Shown here piece by piece: positions 10,956 to 23,560 of a stretch of DNA of 64,000 bases. The stretch is from Magicicada septendecula (lineage: Eukaryota; Arthropoda; Insecta; Hemiptera; Cicadidae). The stretch covers positions 35,105,747-35,169,746 of the forward strand of contig CM068370.1 in NCBI GenBank assembly GCA_034769895.1, in the 5' to 3' direction. The notes beneath the pieces were generated by a model. The model did no database searches. It saw nothing but the letters and a program-made list of their open reading frames with translations, and was not told the DNA's origin. Every line of letters begins with the position of its first letter. Position 1 is the first letter of the stretch. The translations under genes were made by a program, and so were the position numbers.

Positions 10956-13857
10956 AAAAGTTTTTGTCGTCCTTCTATCTTCTATCAAACACGTGTTGTT
11001 TGCGTAAATCTATCGTGTGTGTATTTTACGATGTCTGAAATCTCGTAGCCTTCCCGATATTCGTCGTTCTTGTGACCTCGCCAATACCTGTTTACCTGTT
11101 CCACGTAAATGTTATCTTCCCGATTATAGGCGCCAAATTGTTTGATTTAAAACAATTTAAAAAAATTTAATTTCTTTCTTTGGAGGCAACCGTACCTCTC
11201 GTTGTTTGGAGTCGACTAAATTCGAATTTCGCTCTCTCGCGGCAGTCGTACCAACCTGTAATTCTGGTAGAAAATTTTCACGGTGCTATATTAATGAAAT
11301 AAACACATAAATATTATTAATTGAAATAATGACAGGTATTACTTTGCGTATTGGTTTATTAATTATCGGTTCTGCTTGTAATAGTTACTAAGACATGAAA
11401 TTATAAAAATATATTACTTTTTTGCTCCGGCTATAAAGAAATTACAACTCAGCGGCTGGCTATGTTGATTGGGTCGTTTGACTGAGCGTCTATGTCGACG
11501 TCAATTTTTTCACTGCTTATTCAGTCAAAGAGTTCTTTTGATTACGGCAAAAAGATAACAAAATGATTTTTAAAGTACAATCCTTCACATCAAGTTAATT
11601 AAATATTATGATCTTTCTTTACAACAGTTTTCTTAGTATTTAAAACAATAGTGAGTTCAATTTACAAATATAGATTAAGTTAGATATCGTGTACAAATGT
11701 TTTCTTATTTCCTAAAGTGTTAATAATTAATTTGAACAATCTTTTAAGAATGATTATTGTATATTTTAATAGTCATTCAGTGTTTTTAGTGCTTGAACCA
11801 AGATTTGGATATTGTGCATTAATTTTGAAGTGTTGTGATCATTCTCGTGGGTGTAGTAAATTAATTAAATATTATATGTTACAATTTCATCGATATTTGG
11901 TAGATTATTTTCATCAATTCTGGTGTTCAAGGACTTCCTTCTCTTATTTTATTAGTTTATATTGGTTTTATTTTCTGTAATTCTCAATTAAATTGGATGA
12001 ATCTTGCTAATATTTTCTGTTAATTTTGTTTTTGCATTTATCTTTAGTATTATTGGTTTTAATTCCTCTGGTTGGTTTATTTTCTAATTTTGTGGAGCTA
12101 CTATTTTGTCATCCGCTCTCGTCTGAAGCTAAAAATCGACTCTTAATTCGTTTGTAACGGTTTTTTCTAATAATGTTTTGTTGTCATGGTAGCCAGACTC
12201 CTATCTCTATTGGGTGAAAGAATTTTGTACTCATTGTTATATGGCTTGGGTTTTTTGCCAATAATGAATAAATATTTTCTAATTAGGATAATTTCCTTGT
12301 ATTATTATCAATATGATTTTTATTATCATCATTGAATAGCTTTCCAGCTTTCCTGATGTAGATTAATTAGACATCAAACAAAATTAGATTCTATTACCTC
12401 TGGGCTGTTCTAACATTTGGCTATTTTTGTTCTTTTCAATTATTTTGTTTATTATGCTGTTTTTTGCAATTATTTTGGGTTTGTATTGTTCCTTGTTTTA
12501 GTATTTTATGTTTGCTTATCTTTTTCCCTTACTGTGTACTGTTATTTGTTTATATTTTACAATTTCTGTTCACGTAGTTTTAGGCCTAACTTTGCCTATC
12601 ATTTTGACATTGTTTAAACTTTAAGTTTACTCTTATTACTAGTTTCTTATTGTTTTGTTTTAGCTAGTTTACATTAATTACTGATTTACATTCCTTAATA
12701 TATGAATATTACAGCTTCTCTGACATATTAATGCCTTTTATATCTAAATTTATAACTTTAACATGAACTGTTTCTTAGGCTTTCATCAACATTCAACATA
12801 ATACAACTTACTCTTAATACTATTTCAACAATTATAACATTTGCACATTTCTATAATATTACTGTTATCTTCTCTGCGTTTCTTTATAACATCATAACAC
12901 TACCTTCAAACCTTTAATATATAATTTTAGTATTTAAACATTCATTTCTATTTTAGGTCTACCTTTCTTTTATACCATATTATTGGTTTAAAGTTTGGTC
13001 TAGCCCTTTAACTATTAATTCTAACTGCTAACAATAATATTTTGAATAACATTAATGTATTTTTATACCGACTAATAATATAATCTAATGATATCTTATC
13101 CACTACTGTTGTTGGTCCTTTTCCACCACTAAACTCTAGTATTGCTCACTTATTTTGGTGGCTTTATACATATTTTGGTGTTTTAATTTTAATTATTCGC
13201 TTTCCTTCCGCACTCTCACTTTCATATGAGTTCTTGCTTATATTTATTGTTTTTTATTTATATTTTTGGTTACACCTGCACTTGTACTGTTTCACTGTAC
13301 TTAGTGTCAACAGCATTATACACTTTTATTTTGTTTCTTTGTATTAATCACATTGGTGTCAATACCCTTATCACAGAGTGTTTATTATTTAGCCTTTATT
13401 TGTAATTCACTCCCTATTCAATATCATGCACTCTTGGTTCACTTTGGTCTATGACTATTTTGGATTATTAGTCTTTCTTTATTATATCTTAGTTTTGTTA
13501 TTATAATTCTCTGTGTCATTGTCTGTATATTTATTATTTGTTTATTTCATCATTATTCTGTACTTACTTAGCTAATATTACAACATTTTCTTTTGGTTTG
13601 TACTTTCTATTTTCAATGATACATTTAATTATATTTATTTTTCTTAGTTTATGGGTTTATTTCCTTTAATTTACATTTGGCCAATCACTTGGGTTGGGTC
13701 ATAGTCATTTGTCTCGTATACGTTAAAGTCATTCTAGTGCTATTTATTTAAAATTGTTAATTATTCTTCTTTTCTCTACATTTAGCTGTATGCTTTTTAC
13801 TTTATATTCTATGGTATATCTTCCCTTGTATTGGGCTGCTTTTGGTATCGTAACAAT
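10952..13857 (-). mobile_element. Possible LTR-retroelement fossil splitting the 63-bp array
   Basis: A 2.9-kb block interrupts the tandem array, with ATAT at both edges as a likely short target duplication. Its right end reads CGTAACA, a common LTR terminus also seen in the solo LTR at 46034-46497. On the minus strand TGGCGCC near 11127 resembles a primer-binding site. A short gag-like stretch follows it, and a long AT-rich LTR-like part lies to the right. The segment at 11700-13850 is strongly T-rich with no recognisable gene. It is broken; family uncertain, Ty3/gypsy-like at best. Confidence 0.35.
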
Positions 13858-13915
13858 ATGTATAAACCATATTTTTCTAAAATTAACCAGAAATTACCAG
13901 AGTATAAAAGGCTAG
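13858..13915. repeat. Detached unit of the 63-bp array
   Basis: One near-complete unit (TATAAACCATATTTTTCTAA, then ATTAACCAGAAATTACCAGA) matching the array at 10579-10955. It resumes just after the insert. Confidence 0.85.
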
Positions 13916-14700
13916 TGGATAAGTAAAGCATTTATATACAAGTACCTTCTGAATATTCTGTATTGCTTTATTTTACGTTATTAATAATAATACAACTTTT
14001 TACAAGAACATATTGTCTATTATATAAATTACATATTTGTTTCAATAGTGATCTAACTATCATCATCAGATGTATTATTATTAATAATATAAAGTATAAA
14101 ACAAGAAAAATTGAACATTTCTGAATATGCTTTTTTTTACTACACAATACAGTAAGTAATCTATGCAGTATTTGTTCATTTACCTCTTTTCGTTTCATTT
14201 TTTGTCCGTTTAACACGAAATTCGGCTAACACGAAAAAAAACAGCTGGTCCTTATCATTTTGCATTACACATTTTCCTCTGTAATTGTATCCCGTATAAT
14301 TATGGGTCTATCCTTAAGAGAAATCAATACACGCCGATTTCTGTCTCTTTTACGAGACTAATAACTTTTTCAATTATGCACTTACAATTTTATTTTTTCT
14401 AAAAAAAAGACTGCGCCAACGAATCTCCGGATTCCTTTCACGCTGGTCTATTGTTGAACGAACCATCAGTGTGTTTTAAGTGAAATGAATAGTTGAGTAT
14501 TAAAATCTTATTGGTCTTGTTCTTGTTCTTCTTTTCCTACTTCTCATTTCTTGATTGGGCACTGGATTTTCAGCTGATTTAATTATCCACTCCTATTCCA
14601 ATGTTCTCAAAATTTGAAATAATATACAACCTACAGAATTTATCGATCAAATGTATAAACATAGGTATTTCATTATATGCGCTAAATAACAGTTACTATA

Positions 14701-14743
<43 letters not shown>

Positions 14744-16540
14744 CGATACCAGGTATTTAAACAGTTATAACTATACCAGGTGTTTAAACAGTTATAACGA
14801 TACCAGGTGTAACTGTAATAAGAGTAGTAAATTTATGAGTAGTTAAAATTTCATGTTTATTGTTTAAAAAGCTTTATAAATAATAAAACATTGCTAATAA
14901 TCTCCGATCAAGATATCACTCATTATTAAGTGTTTATCTCTTAAGCTATATGGTGTTACACACATTTAAAACACTCTTACATCTAGACATGTTAATAATC
15001 TTAATCTAGACATTTATTCAAATTAATTTAATAAAAGAAATAAAATTTAAATGTAATTAAGTTTTATTTTAATTGAATTCATTTAAATCAGATCTGACCT
15101 CAGCTTGCTCAGTTTATACCAATGTTTTAAAAATAAACTTAAAATTATATTAATTACTCTTAGACTGGCATTTGTTTCGTATTCAAAATTTAAATTATTC
15201 TTTTCTACAAAATGCAAATATCAAATCATTTCAATTATTTATCTTTGATAAAAATTTTTTTATCTATCTACTATTATCAAAATTAAACTCTTTTTTTTCT
15301 TCTATATTTATCTATATTCGATCGCTCATTCTTACGACTAAAACATTTACATAAGACTCTATTACATTATTTACCTAATTATAAACTTTTTTTTCATTGT
15401 TTATTTATATAGTCTTTATGAGATCTTTAAAAAAATCATTTATAAATGCATTATGCATGTCACCTCGAGTTTTGATGATCTTACGACTTATTGACGGGGT
15501 CCAGCGTTGTCCAGAGTTGGGTTACCGTCACTCCTGGCTTGGCGTGGTCCTGGATATGTCCGGAGTCCAGCGTCGTTCTCCAGCAGTGTGTGGTCCGTCC
15601 CAGAGAATTAATATCGGCTGCGAGGTGGATCTCGTTCGGCTGTTAGGTGTCTAAAAAGCATCTCCTAACGTCTAGCATTTCGCGTCGCTCTTTGTAGCTT
15701 CTCTGTAGATACTCTTGCTGACTTAAACGGTCCCGGTACTCTACGTTTCCCGTAATAGTGTAAACGTAATTACTGGAAACGTCTTTATTCGTTCGTAGAT
15801 GAGACTTATAACAAAATAAATCTGTTCTGCCGACGGACAGCGTGTCCGACTGCAACTGGGTCTTGAAATGAAGAGAAGGGCTTCCATTCGAACCCTTAAT
15901 TTATACTCTCTCGAGATTCCGCACCTGTTGGTTCCGAAATTGTCCTGTTGAGACCTGCAGATCACATGATAGCCCCCACTCCCGAACCTTTTCATATATT
16001 TGCAATTTTCTGCAAATGGCAATGTTTTGTAAGGAATCGAGATAGCACAAATCATAGATAATTTGATTAAGCACTCACTGTATTAATTTGAGCGTCTTAG
16101 TGTAATTTGCTTATTTTTGGCACACTTATTTCGCACTGACTCCACGTAGTGTGTCCTACTAACGTAATTTTCTTACTGTGGATAACTATAAAATTTACAC
16201 ACACTTTGGTGCCTTTTGTTTGTTTATACACTAATTAGTTTTCACACAGTGAATTAAAATAATTATTTTAGTAATTAATCGGGGAGGGTAGCTGGGATTC
16301 CTGTCTGTGCATGCATCACTAACACACACAAGATACACGCGTAACACACATACAATCGAGCAGGTGTTCCTTGCTGTTGGAACAGGTTAATTTCTCCCCT
16401 AGTGTAACAATGAAACATTTTTACAATCCCAGACATGTCCATTAGCCCAAACTTTTACAAAAAGTTTTTCCATTATAATAATTTTACAAATTTTACATTT
16501 ATTTAAATCAATGCTCAATACAGCATATGGCTGTATCGTT
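13916..16540. other. AT-rich stretch without a recognised gene
   Basis: A TTAACACGAAA-type word lies at 14207-14240 and a (TA)n run at about 14704-14740. It is followed by two or three short repeats of AACAGTTATAACGATACCAG (14745-14805). A GC-richer island at about 15460-15650 has no recognised product. The rest shows nothing identifiable. Confidence 0.4.
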
Positions 16541-16544
16541 GCAA

Positions 16545-17700
16545 CATATATACACATATTGGCGGGGATCCCACAGCTACTGCCGCATCCCGCATCTCAG
16601 TTTCCATATCAACTTACTCTGTGTATCTTCATTCTTCAGATTCTTTTCTTCCATACTCCTTTCGATCCCTCCTATCCATTTTAATCTAGGTCTGCCTCTT
16701 TTTCTTCTGTTGCTAGGTCTGTATTTGAACACACTCACAGGTATTCTTTCTTCACTCATTCTCATTAGGTGTCCACACCAGGAAAGCTGTTTATGTTTTA
16801 TATCTTCTATTACAGTTTCTTTTCTATTTGTTCTTTCCCTTATTACGTCATTCCTTATCCAGACGAGAAACTCTGGAAGCTCGTCTCAGATAGTCCATTT
16901 CTACAGCTTCAATCTTCCTGCGGTTCTTTTCGTTGATTGTCCAACATTCTGACCCATAGGTGGTAATTGGTTCAACAATGGCTTTATAAATATTGATCTT
17001 TGTCGGTAGCCCGATTTTGGTGGACCATAAAAGTGGGTTTAATTAGCGTATGGTGCTTTTTCCTAAAACTAATCGGTGTCTTATATTAAACTTCAACACA
17101 TATTCCATCATCGCTAATTATACTGTGCTTCCTAAATATTTATACTTTTCACATTTCTTGATGGAAGTATTATCTGATAACTGAAGATCTGATGTTCGAC
17201 TTCCTGTGACTAAGTACTCTGTTTTTTGAAGTTTATGTTTAATCCCCATCGATCGTATTCTTCTACTAGTTTTCTCATCATATAAGTGATATCTTCTTCA
17301 TCATTGGCTATCACCACTTGATCATCTGCGAATAAAAGAGTGTATAAATACTTCTCTTCTAATTCTATTCCAATTCTGCTGCACTTGTTTTTCCATGTCT
17401 CCAGTGCTCCTTGTTTACATACTTTTAAAAAAATGGGAGACAAACAACATCCTTGTTTCTGTTTCAGTCCCTTACTAATATTAAACGACTCGGACCCTTC
17501 TCGTCCTATTTTCACTCTGGCTTGAACGGTTTTTTAGATGTTATAAACACTTCCTACGTACATGGGATTAATTCCACTATTTTCTAAAGTTTCAAATAAT
17601 TTGACTAGTGGGACATTGTCATAAGGCTTTTCGACGTCTATAAATACCAAATGCGTTTCTGAATTCCTTTCCGTTCGTTTCTCCATCGATTGTCACAGCC
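16545..17700 (-). mobile_element. LINE family A fragment, palm to C-terminus
   Basis: Minus strand, from right to left. Motif A reads HLVFIDVEKPYDNVPL (about 17610-17660). Motif B region reads GLKQKQGCCLSP. The catalytic box LLFADDQVVIA has intact Asp residues (about 17320-17345), followed by YMMRKLVEEYDRWGLNINF. The C-terminal module follows at 16577-16765, with KRGRPRLKWIGG. Several stops and frame changes break it between 16800 and 17210. Same family as 1-1645. Confidence 0.85.
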
Positions 17701-17744
17701 AATGGAATAAACAATATATTAAAAGTCCACAAAAAAAAATGAAT

Positions 17745-18880
17745 CTTAGCATTCTTTAAAACACTTGATAAGTGTTTGATACGTTGCAGTAGGATATCAA
17801 ATTCCAGTATCAACAACGTACTCAGACTATTATGGCAGGTGTACAAGATATGCATTTGCAGTATTCGTAACTACTTACCTTTATGCCAATCATATGACTG
17901 CTCCGCTATTGGCATAAGGGAGGATAAAGTACGTAAAGGATCCATCAGTGTGGTACAAAGGAACATTGAGAGAAACTCTGTGTGTTGAAACTGATGAAGC
18001 TACGGAGTTAAAAAGACAGCGATAAATTTCCTCTTTCACATACTTCACTCTGCCAACGTTCAAGAATTTGTCTTCATTCTGTAGACAAACGGGATTGATT
18101 CATTGTCTTAGCATCTTTCCGAGCTATAAATTATCTAAGAAATGAGGTAACAGCGTCAAAGAAACATAATGGAAACGCAATTATGCAAAAAACGCGTTGA
18201 AGAAGCACCGCGCTGATTGCTTTGAAGGTATAATCACGATGGCAGTGGCGTGGTTCATTGGGTCGCTGCTATAAACGCTAACTTCTACTTTTCTTCTTCT
18301 TCTTCTTCTTCCTGCCGCTACAAAGGCAGAATCGGGGCGGAGAACGGTTAAAAATGGGTACACAATTAAATGGATTGTTTTTAAACTTTCAGCTGACCGC
18401 GTTTCGATTCATTCATCGGTATAAAGTGTTCTACAAAGTAAAACGATGTAACTCGTTCTTTTTTTTCTTTTTTGACTGTGAATAATGTCGAGAATGAAAA
18501 AAAAGTGAATTAAATCGAAAGCGGTGATGAATTTAGTCACACCTCGTTAGTTAGTCACACAGATAATCCGGTTTGTCGTAATAATTAAAAAAAAACAATA
18601 AACATAGGTGTAATTCATAAAACCAAGAAATGTGACATAATTTTCAATAATTCCACTAGGTTAGTCTGGAAGGAGAAAGCCACTTTTTACTTCAAACTGC
18701 TGTAAACTTCTGTTCTTATAAAATGTAGTCTATGTATTTACGAGTTTAATGACAATTTGATTTTTAAATAACTAATAATGACTCGTGTGTATTTGTTTTT
18801 TCCTTTAGTTTGCTAAGTACATAATGTAGTTCATAGGTGTACGCGCGGAAGTATGCGTGTAGATACATACTTACTTCCCT
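17745..18880. other. No gene recognised
   Basis: A short TTC/TTCTTC tract lies near 18292-18312. No supported coding sequence. Confidence 0.4.
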
Positions 18881-18884
18881 GGCG

Positions 18885-19530
18885 CTACAACCCTCGAGGG
18901 ATCATGGCCTCCTTCAACATTGATCGCCATCCCACTCTATCTAGCGCTGCCGTCTGCTAGTCACGCGCTCCCAACATAGTCCGGGCCTCGGCCGCCACTC
19001 CATCCGCCCACCGCAGTCTCGGTCTGCCAGTCCTTCTCCTTCCATAAATCCTCTCTCGTAGAGCCTTCCTTGAAATCTCCTATTCTGACACACTTAACAC
19101 ATGACCAGCCCAACGGTGTCGGCCCACTTTAATGGTATGAACCACGTCCATATCCATTGTATATATTCATTAATTCATAATTTGTACGCCGCCTCCAGTT
19201 CTTGTACTGTTGCGAAAATTCTTCTCAAGATTCGCCTCTCAGATCTCAGCAGGGACATTTCATCATGCTTTGTCAGGGTCGAACACTCAGATCCATATGT
19301 CAGGTCAGGTCTTTTCAAAGTTTAGTAAAGTAGGCTATCTTCGTGGCTCGACATACATATCTGCTTCTCATGTGTCTCTGAAGCCCAAAATAGCATCTGT
19401 TGGCGGCCAATATTCTTCGTCCAACCTGTAATTGAATTTCGTTGTTGGCAGTCACTAACAACGACGCACGGAAGTATATATGTGCTTCTAGTTTTGCGTT
19501 GGTTTGATCTTGTAACAAAATTTTGTCGAA
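18885..19530 (-). mobile_element. RTE-like LINE C-terminal remnant
   Basis: The minus strand reads EIQLQVGRRILAANRCYFGL, then QRHMRSR, with a decayed block after it resembling SERRILRRIFA, then GPDYVGSA- and ADRDCGG-like tail pieces. The GRRILAANRCYFGLxxxxxS block is typical of RTE/BovB-like ORF2 just after the polymerase domain. It is broken in several frames. The left end is near CTGGCGCTACAACCC at 18890, a phrase shared with the LINE tail near 34507. Confidence 0.75.
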
Positions 19531-19879
19531 ATAGTTCGATAAGTTTTTTAATGTATGTGGCTATCCCTTTTTACCAACCTCGTAGGGCTAAATAACGTAC
19601 ACTACTGATATTAACTAGTTTTACTTTAATCGAATCATATTAATTTAAACTTGAAGAGGACGCTGCCTTCATTCACAGAAGTTCAGGTTCGTTTACATTA
19701 ATCACAAAAGTAACAATAAAATTAAAATATTGATAATAAAAATATGAATAATAATATATCAATAATAATACGTATTATTGTTACATAACAAGAAAATATA
19801 GTAGTCCTAAATGCCTATACAACTTTTGCAATCCAACATTAGAACTACCAATATATCTGTTAATACACAAGTAGTGGCG

Positions 19880-20520
19880 CCCTCAGAATGGCTCGCTCCT
19901 TCCGCACGGCTTCGGAGACCGCGGTTCTTGTCGTCGCTGGAATAATTCCAATCGATCTGCTGGCACAGGAGCGGAAACAGGTTTACAATTGGAAGGTAAA
20001 GCAGGTAAAGTATAAGCTCAGAGGGAGGGCAGGGACCATACTATGGCTCAGTGGCAGGAAAGCTGGACCAATGACACGAAGACAAGATGGACCGCTAGGC
20101 TCATAAAGCAGTTAAATGAGTGGACTGATCGCAAACAGAGATATTAATTATTTCATAACCCAATTTCTACTGGTTCCGAACTTATCTGTATAGGGTGGTG
20201 AAAGTAGACAGATCAGACTGCATTTTCTGCAGACAGGAACTAGACGATGTACAACCACACGTTTTTCATCCGTGACAGATGGAAAGAGGAGAGGAACACC
20301 CTGGAAAATGTAGTGGGGCAGATCTCGCCCGAAAATATCATCGGACTGATACAGCAGAGCGAACACCACTGGGATCAGGTAGCAGCCTACATAGAGAAGG
20401 TACTAAGTACTAAGAGAAAAGAAGGAAGGACAAAATGATCTTACTAGGGCCGCTGACAGAATAGCAGAAATCAGGTAACGTGGACCCGCTGAAGGTTTAA
20501 AACAGATGAACGGTCACAGG
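19880..20520 (+). mobile_element. R1-clade-like LINE C-terminus (family J)
   Basis: Open stretch 19888-20106 reads RTASETAVLVVAGIIPIDLL, followed in other frames by WQESWTNDTKTRWTARLI and INYFITQFL. Then comes a zinc-knuckle-like CIFCRQELDDVQPHVFH, then PENIIGLIQQSEHHWDQVAA. This order (helix, W-rich block, CxxC-HxxxH, closing helix) is the R1-type C-terminal region. A second copy lies at 38550-39130. Frames are broken at least twice. Confidence 0.8.
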
Positions 20521-20845
20521 ACGAACAACGATACCGCCTTGAAGTACTGCGAAAACTGAGGTGGATCCATGCCGTGGAGAACAGAGTACGCTCCGCCATT
20601 TTGACTCTGTTTTATATGCTGCTTGCCCCAGTACACATCACAAATGCTAATCCTTCAACTTCCAGCATGCGTAGAATCGTCTTCGCTTATCTTTGCAACA
20701 AACCCTATCTTCATACTGTGATCTCTTCTATATCCTTCCACCACGTCTGTTACTTCTGATTATGTCTTCTGTTTAACTCAGATCAATTCTTCCACTTTGA
20801 CGCTATTAGAAAAAATATAACATTAATTTTCTTGAACTGCGAATT
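20521..20845. other. No gene recognised
   Basis: The minus-strand phrase WWKDIEE near 20740 may be a LINE scrap, but it is too short to assign. Confidence 0.3.
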
Positions 20846-20849
20846 GTTG

Positions 20850-21105
20850 CAAAAAGCAACAGAGTGTTAAGAAATAGTTACGGCAGATCTTGGTAGAAAG
20901 ATTACCGGACAACTTTGTCGTTGCTCTTACCCGAAAAAGTTGTCGGCTATCGTTCGGCCGACATCTGCCGAAACTGTTTCTTAACGCTCTGTCGCTGTTT
21001 TGTGACCTGAATAATATCTGCGAGGGTGGGATTCGAAACGTTGCGACGTTGTCGAGATTATACAGCAACCGATCGCGGTATATAACAGCCCGTATTTAAT
21101 AATTT
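20850..21105. repeat. Fold-back element with weak hammerhead-like motif
   Basis: Inverted arms at about 20850-20890 and 20964-21000 (CTGCCGAAACTGTTTCTTAA and its complement). Downstream, CTGAATA (21007-21013) is followed by a putative helix II and GAAACGTTGCG. The tail, GCAACCGATCGCGG then AACAGCCCG, is shared with the element ending at 24685. The core departs from the consensus, so this copy is probably degenerate. Confidence 0.5.
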
Positions 21106-21109
21106 TGAG

Positions 21110-22450
21110 TAGCCTATAAATCGAGTTCTCGTTCGGAATACAACGTCGACAATTGCTTCGATCTGAATGTGGATAGGAACAGCATACCCACACCGTCCAT
21201 TATCTATGTATACTATGCGCTGGCAAGTATGTCGTAGATAAAATGACAGTTTAACAACTCTTTTGACCGATTTAGATGAAAGGAAAACTGGTGTTACCGA
21301 CAGTAGAGCAAAATTATTTACACTCTAAGTGAACAAATGCCATTTTAACATACTGTTTAAGTTACAATTTCTTACATATCGTGAGTATATTCTTATTTAA
21401 TGTTACTGTAAAACCTGAGGTTCCCAGATACTGAAGCAAAAATAAAATAAAATAAAATAACATCAAACACACGCGTTTATGCCACAGTTAATAAGTATAA
21501 ATGTAAACGTTAATAATTTAATTACACGGCAATAGTTCCGATTGACACCATTGTCTGGAAAAGCCACGAAACCTGCAAAAACAGATGTTTTTGCAGATTT
21601 TACGTAAACTAAAGACCAAAAATAGGTGCGGAAGCGAATAATCCGCAAAAAAATATGTTTGAAAAAAATTCGCAAAAATTTATTTTGGGGCCTAAATAAC
21701 GTAAATATGCGTTATTTCGTATTTTACATGAACCCTACGTATAAACAAAATTATATATCACTCTTTTTGAAACAGAACTCAATGGTGTAATGTCCAACGG
21801 CACCTCGGGTGCCGCTCGGCTCTTCTTCGGGCCTCCGCCCCTCAGACCTTATTACACAATTCACAAGTCATTAATAACTCTACGACTCCAAGTGGTATAT
21901 ATATCTACAGTATATTCATACGTTACATATATCATTTGTCTAACATCTAATCTCTGCGCACTAGCAAATAAAGGCATATCTGTGCTTGAGTCAGTATTTT
22001 TACTACCTCAGTAAGTAACAGAAAATTTGATGTGATGCTCTGCACAACCGAGTTTCATGTGGTACTGTACTTGCATTTACAAACAGCGTGAAGACTACGA
22101 GAGTAAATATTTATTAATTGTAACGTTATTCTGCATCTAATATGAATATTAGAATACACTATGTAAGGTACGTTATTGTGTTTCAGTGTTGTATTGCTAT
22201 AAGTAAGTTTGCATTTTTTCGCAACTTGCAAATAAAAATTTCAAGTTTTTCGTTTCCGCACCTAGGCTTGACCTGTAGTTTACTTAGAAACACAAAAAAC
22301 CCGTTTTTTTTAGGTTTCGTGGCTTTTTCAGACTAGGGTGTCCATCGGAACTATTACCAATTACACTAACGTTAGTAGCTATACAAATTCAACGTTATTC
22401 ATATTATTAAATCCAACTAAATTTTTATCGAGTGCCAATAATAATAAACT
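21110..22450. other. No gene recognised
   Basis: Includes a short (AAAAT)n-like tract near 21440. Two diverged inverted copies of a segment (about 21480-21670 and 22200-22400, sharing the CGAAACC and GACACC/GGTGTCC contexts) suggest an old fold-back. No coding sequence supported. Confidence 0.35.
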
Positions 22451-22454
22451 AGAT

Positions 22455-22870
22455 CTTAAGCTCTTACGACCGGCGTCAATATTGTTCAAATTAGCTGCAG
22501 CCGGGAGGTTAGGGCTTAGGGCGGTTAGGGCATAGGGCGGTTAGGGCATAGGGCGGTTAGGCCTTAGGGCGGTTAGGGCTTAGGGCGGTTAAGGCATAGG
22601 GCGGTTAGGCTTAGGGCGGTTAAGGCATAGGGCGGTTAGGGCTTAGGGCGGTTAGGGCATAGGGCGGTTAGGGCTTAGGGCGGTTAAGGCATAGGGCGTT
22701 TAGGGCTTAGGGCGTTTAGGGCTTAGGGCGGTTAGGGCATAGGGCGGTTAGGGCTTAGGGCGGTTAGGGCTTAACTGAAAGTTGTTAACGACAAACAACT
22801 TTTCGGCCCCACCATCGGAGGCCATTTTCATTGTCAGGTACAGTTTGGCAGTTATTCGCCAAATTGACCC
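22455..22870. repeat. HF2-type hammerhead-like element carrying a minisatellite
   Basis: The left end CTTACGACCGGCGTCAATAT resembles 50083-50105. The right part on the minus strand reads GGCCTCCGATGGTGGGGCC followed by GAAA, the hammerhead-like block of this repeat family. The CTGANGA core has decayed to ATGAAAA. A 16-bp minisatellite sits between the two parts. Confidence 0.6.
22509..22773 (+). repeat. 16-bp minisatellite with TTAGGG words
   Basis: About sixteen and a half units of TTAGGGCTTAGGGCGG, with variants TTAGGGCATAGGGCGG and TTAAGGCATAGGGCGG. It contains TTAGGG but is not a simple telomere repeat; the usual insect telomere repeat is TTAGG. Confidence 0.95.
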
Positions 22871-23099
22871 CAGTACTGAGGTAGACTAACACGTTGTAAC
22901 CTCCACTTCGTGTAACACGTTGTAGTTAGTCTACAATTACCCCCAGCAATTGGTCTACTGGACAATTAACCTCAGTACTGAGGTAGACAACACCGCAGAG
23001 CTAAATTAAGCGGATCTGTAAAACAAGTATTGTGGTCAAATTTTCCAAAACTAAACAATGTAAGTTGAGTCGTTTTATTTGAAATATCATCATCACCAT

Positions 23100-23560
23100 C
23101 ATTATCATCTCCAAGGATTAAACCGAGGACGGTTTGTTCCGGTCTCAAACAGGCAAAGATTAGAGCTGGTCACTCCAGCGCTTCCTCGGACGTCCCACAC
23201 CCCTCCGTCCCGTCGGCTTATAGTTCCATAGTTGTTTGGGGATGCGGCAGTCATCCATTCGGCATAGATGTTCTCACTAATTCAGGCAATCCTGTCGCGT
23301 TTACTCATAATATTCAGTTCCTGCCCGAATATCTGTGTTTCTTCTATGATCATGGAGAGTATACCCTGCCACGTGTCTGAGAAATGTCATTTCAGCCGCT
23401 TAGATGCGACTGACCTGGCCTTTCGTTAAAGTCCAATTCTCAGACCCATAAAGAAGTGTGGGAAGGACCATCCATCATCTTGCAGGATTTTAGGCGTGTT
23501 ACTTTACTTGCTGACTTAAGGGTTCGCCTAACGGTCCCGCGCATAAGGTTGAACTTATGC
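23100..23560 (-). mobile_element. LINE family C 3' tail
   Basis: Nearly collinear with 56950-57500 (-) and 62925-63205 (+). The minus strand carries the C-terminal module read in the 57023-57340 copy as YRLNWWEHLCRMDDCRTPK and GRRGVGR. The 3' end reads GGTTTAATCCTTGGAGAT and passes into GAT repeats, i.e. an ATC-rich run on the plus strand at about 23088-23110. Frames are broken. Confidence 0.85.

Noticed and set aside
11717-11980. 87-residue plus-strand frame in the T-rich block
   Set aside because: Phe/Tyr/Leu-rich composition mirrors the base bias; no domain.
22509-22773. Interstitial telomere
   Set aside because: The unit is 16 bp with GGGC spacers and only contains TTAGGG words; it is not a telomere repeat array.
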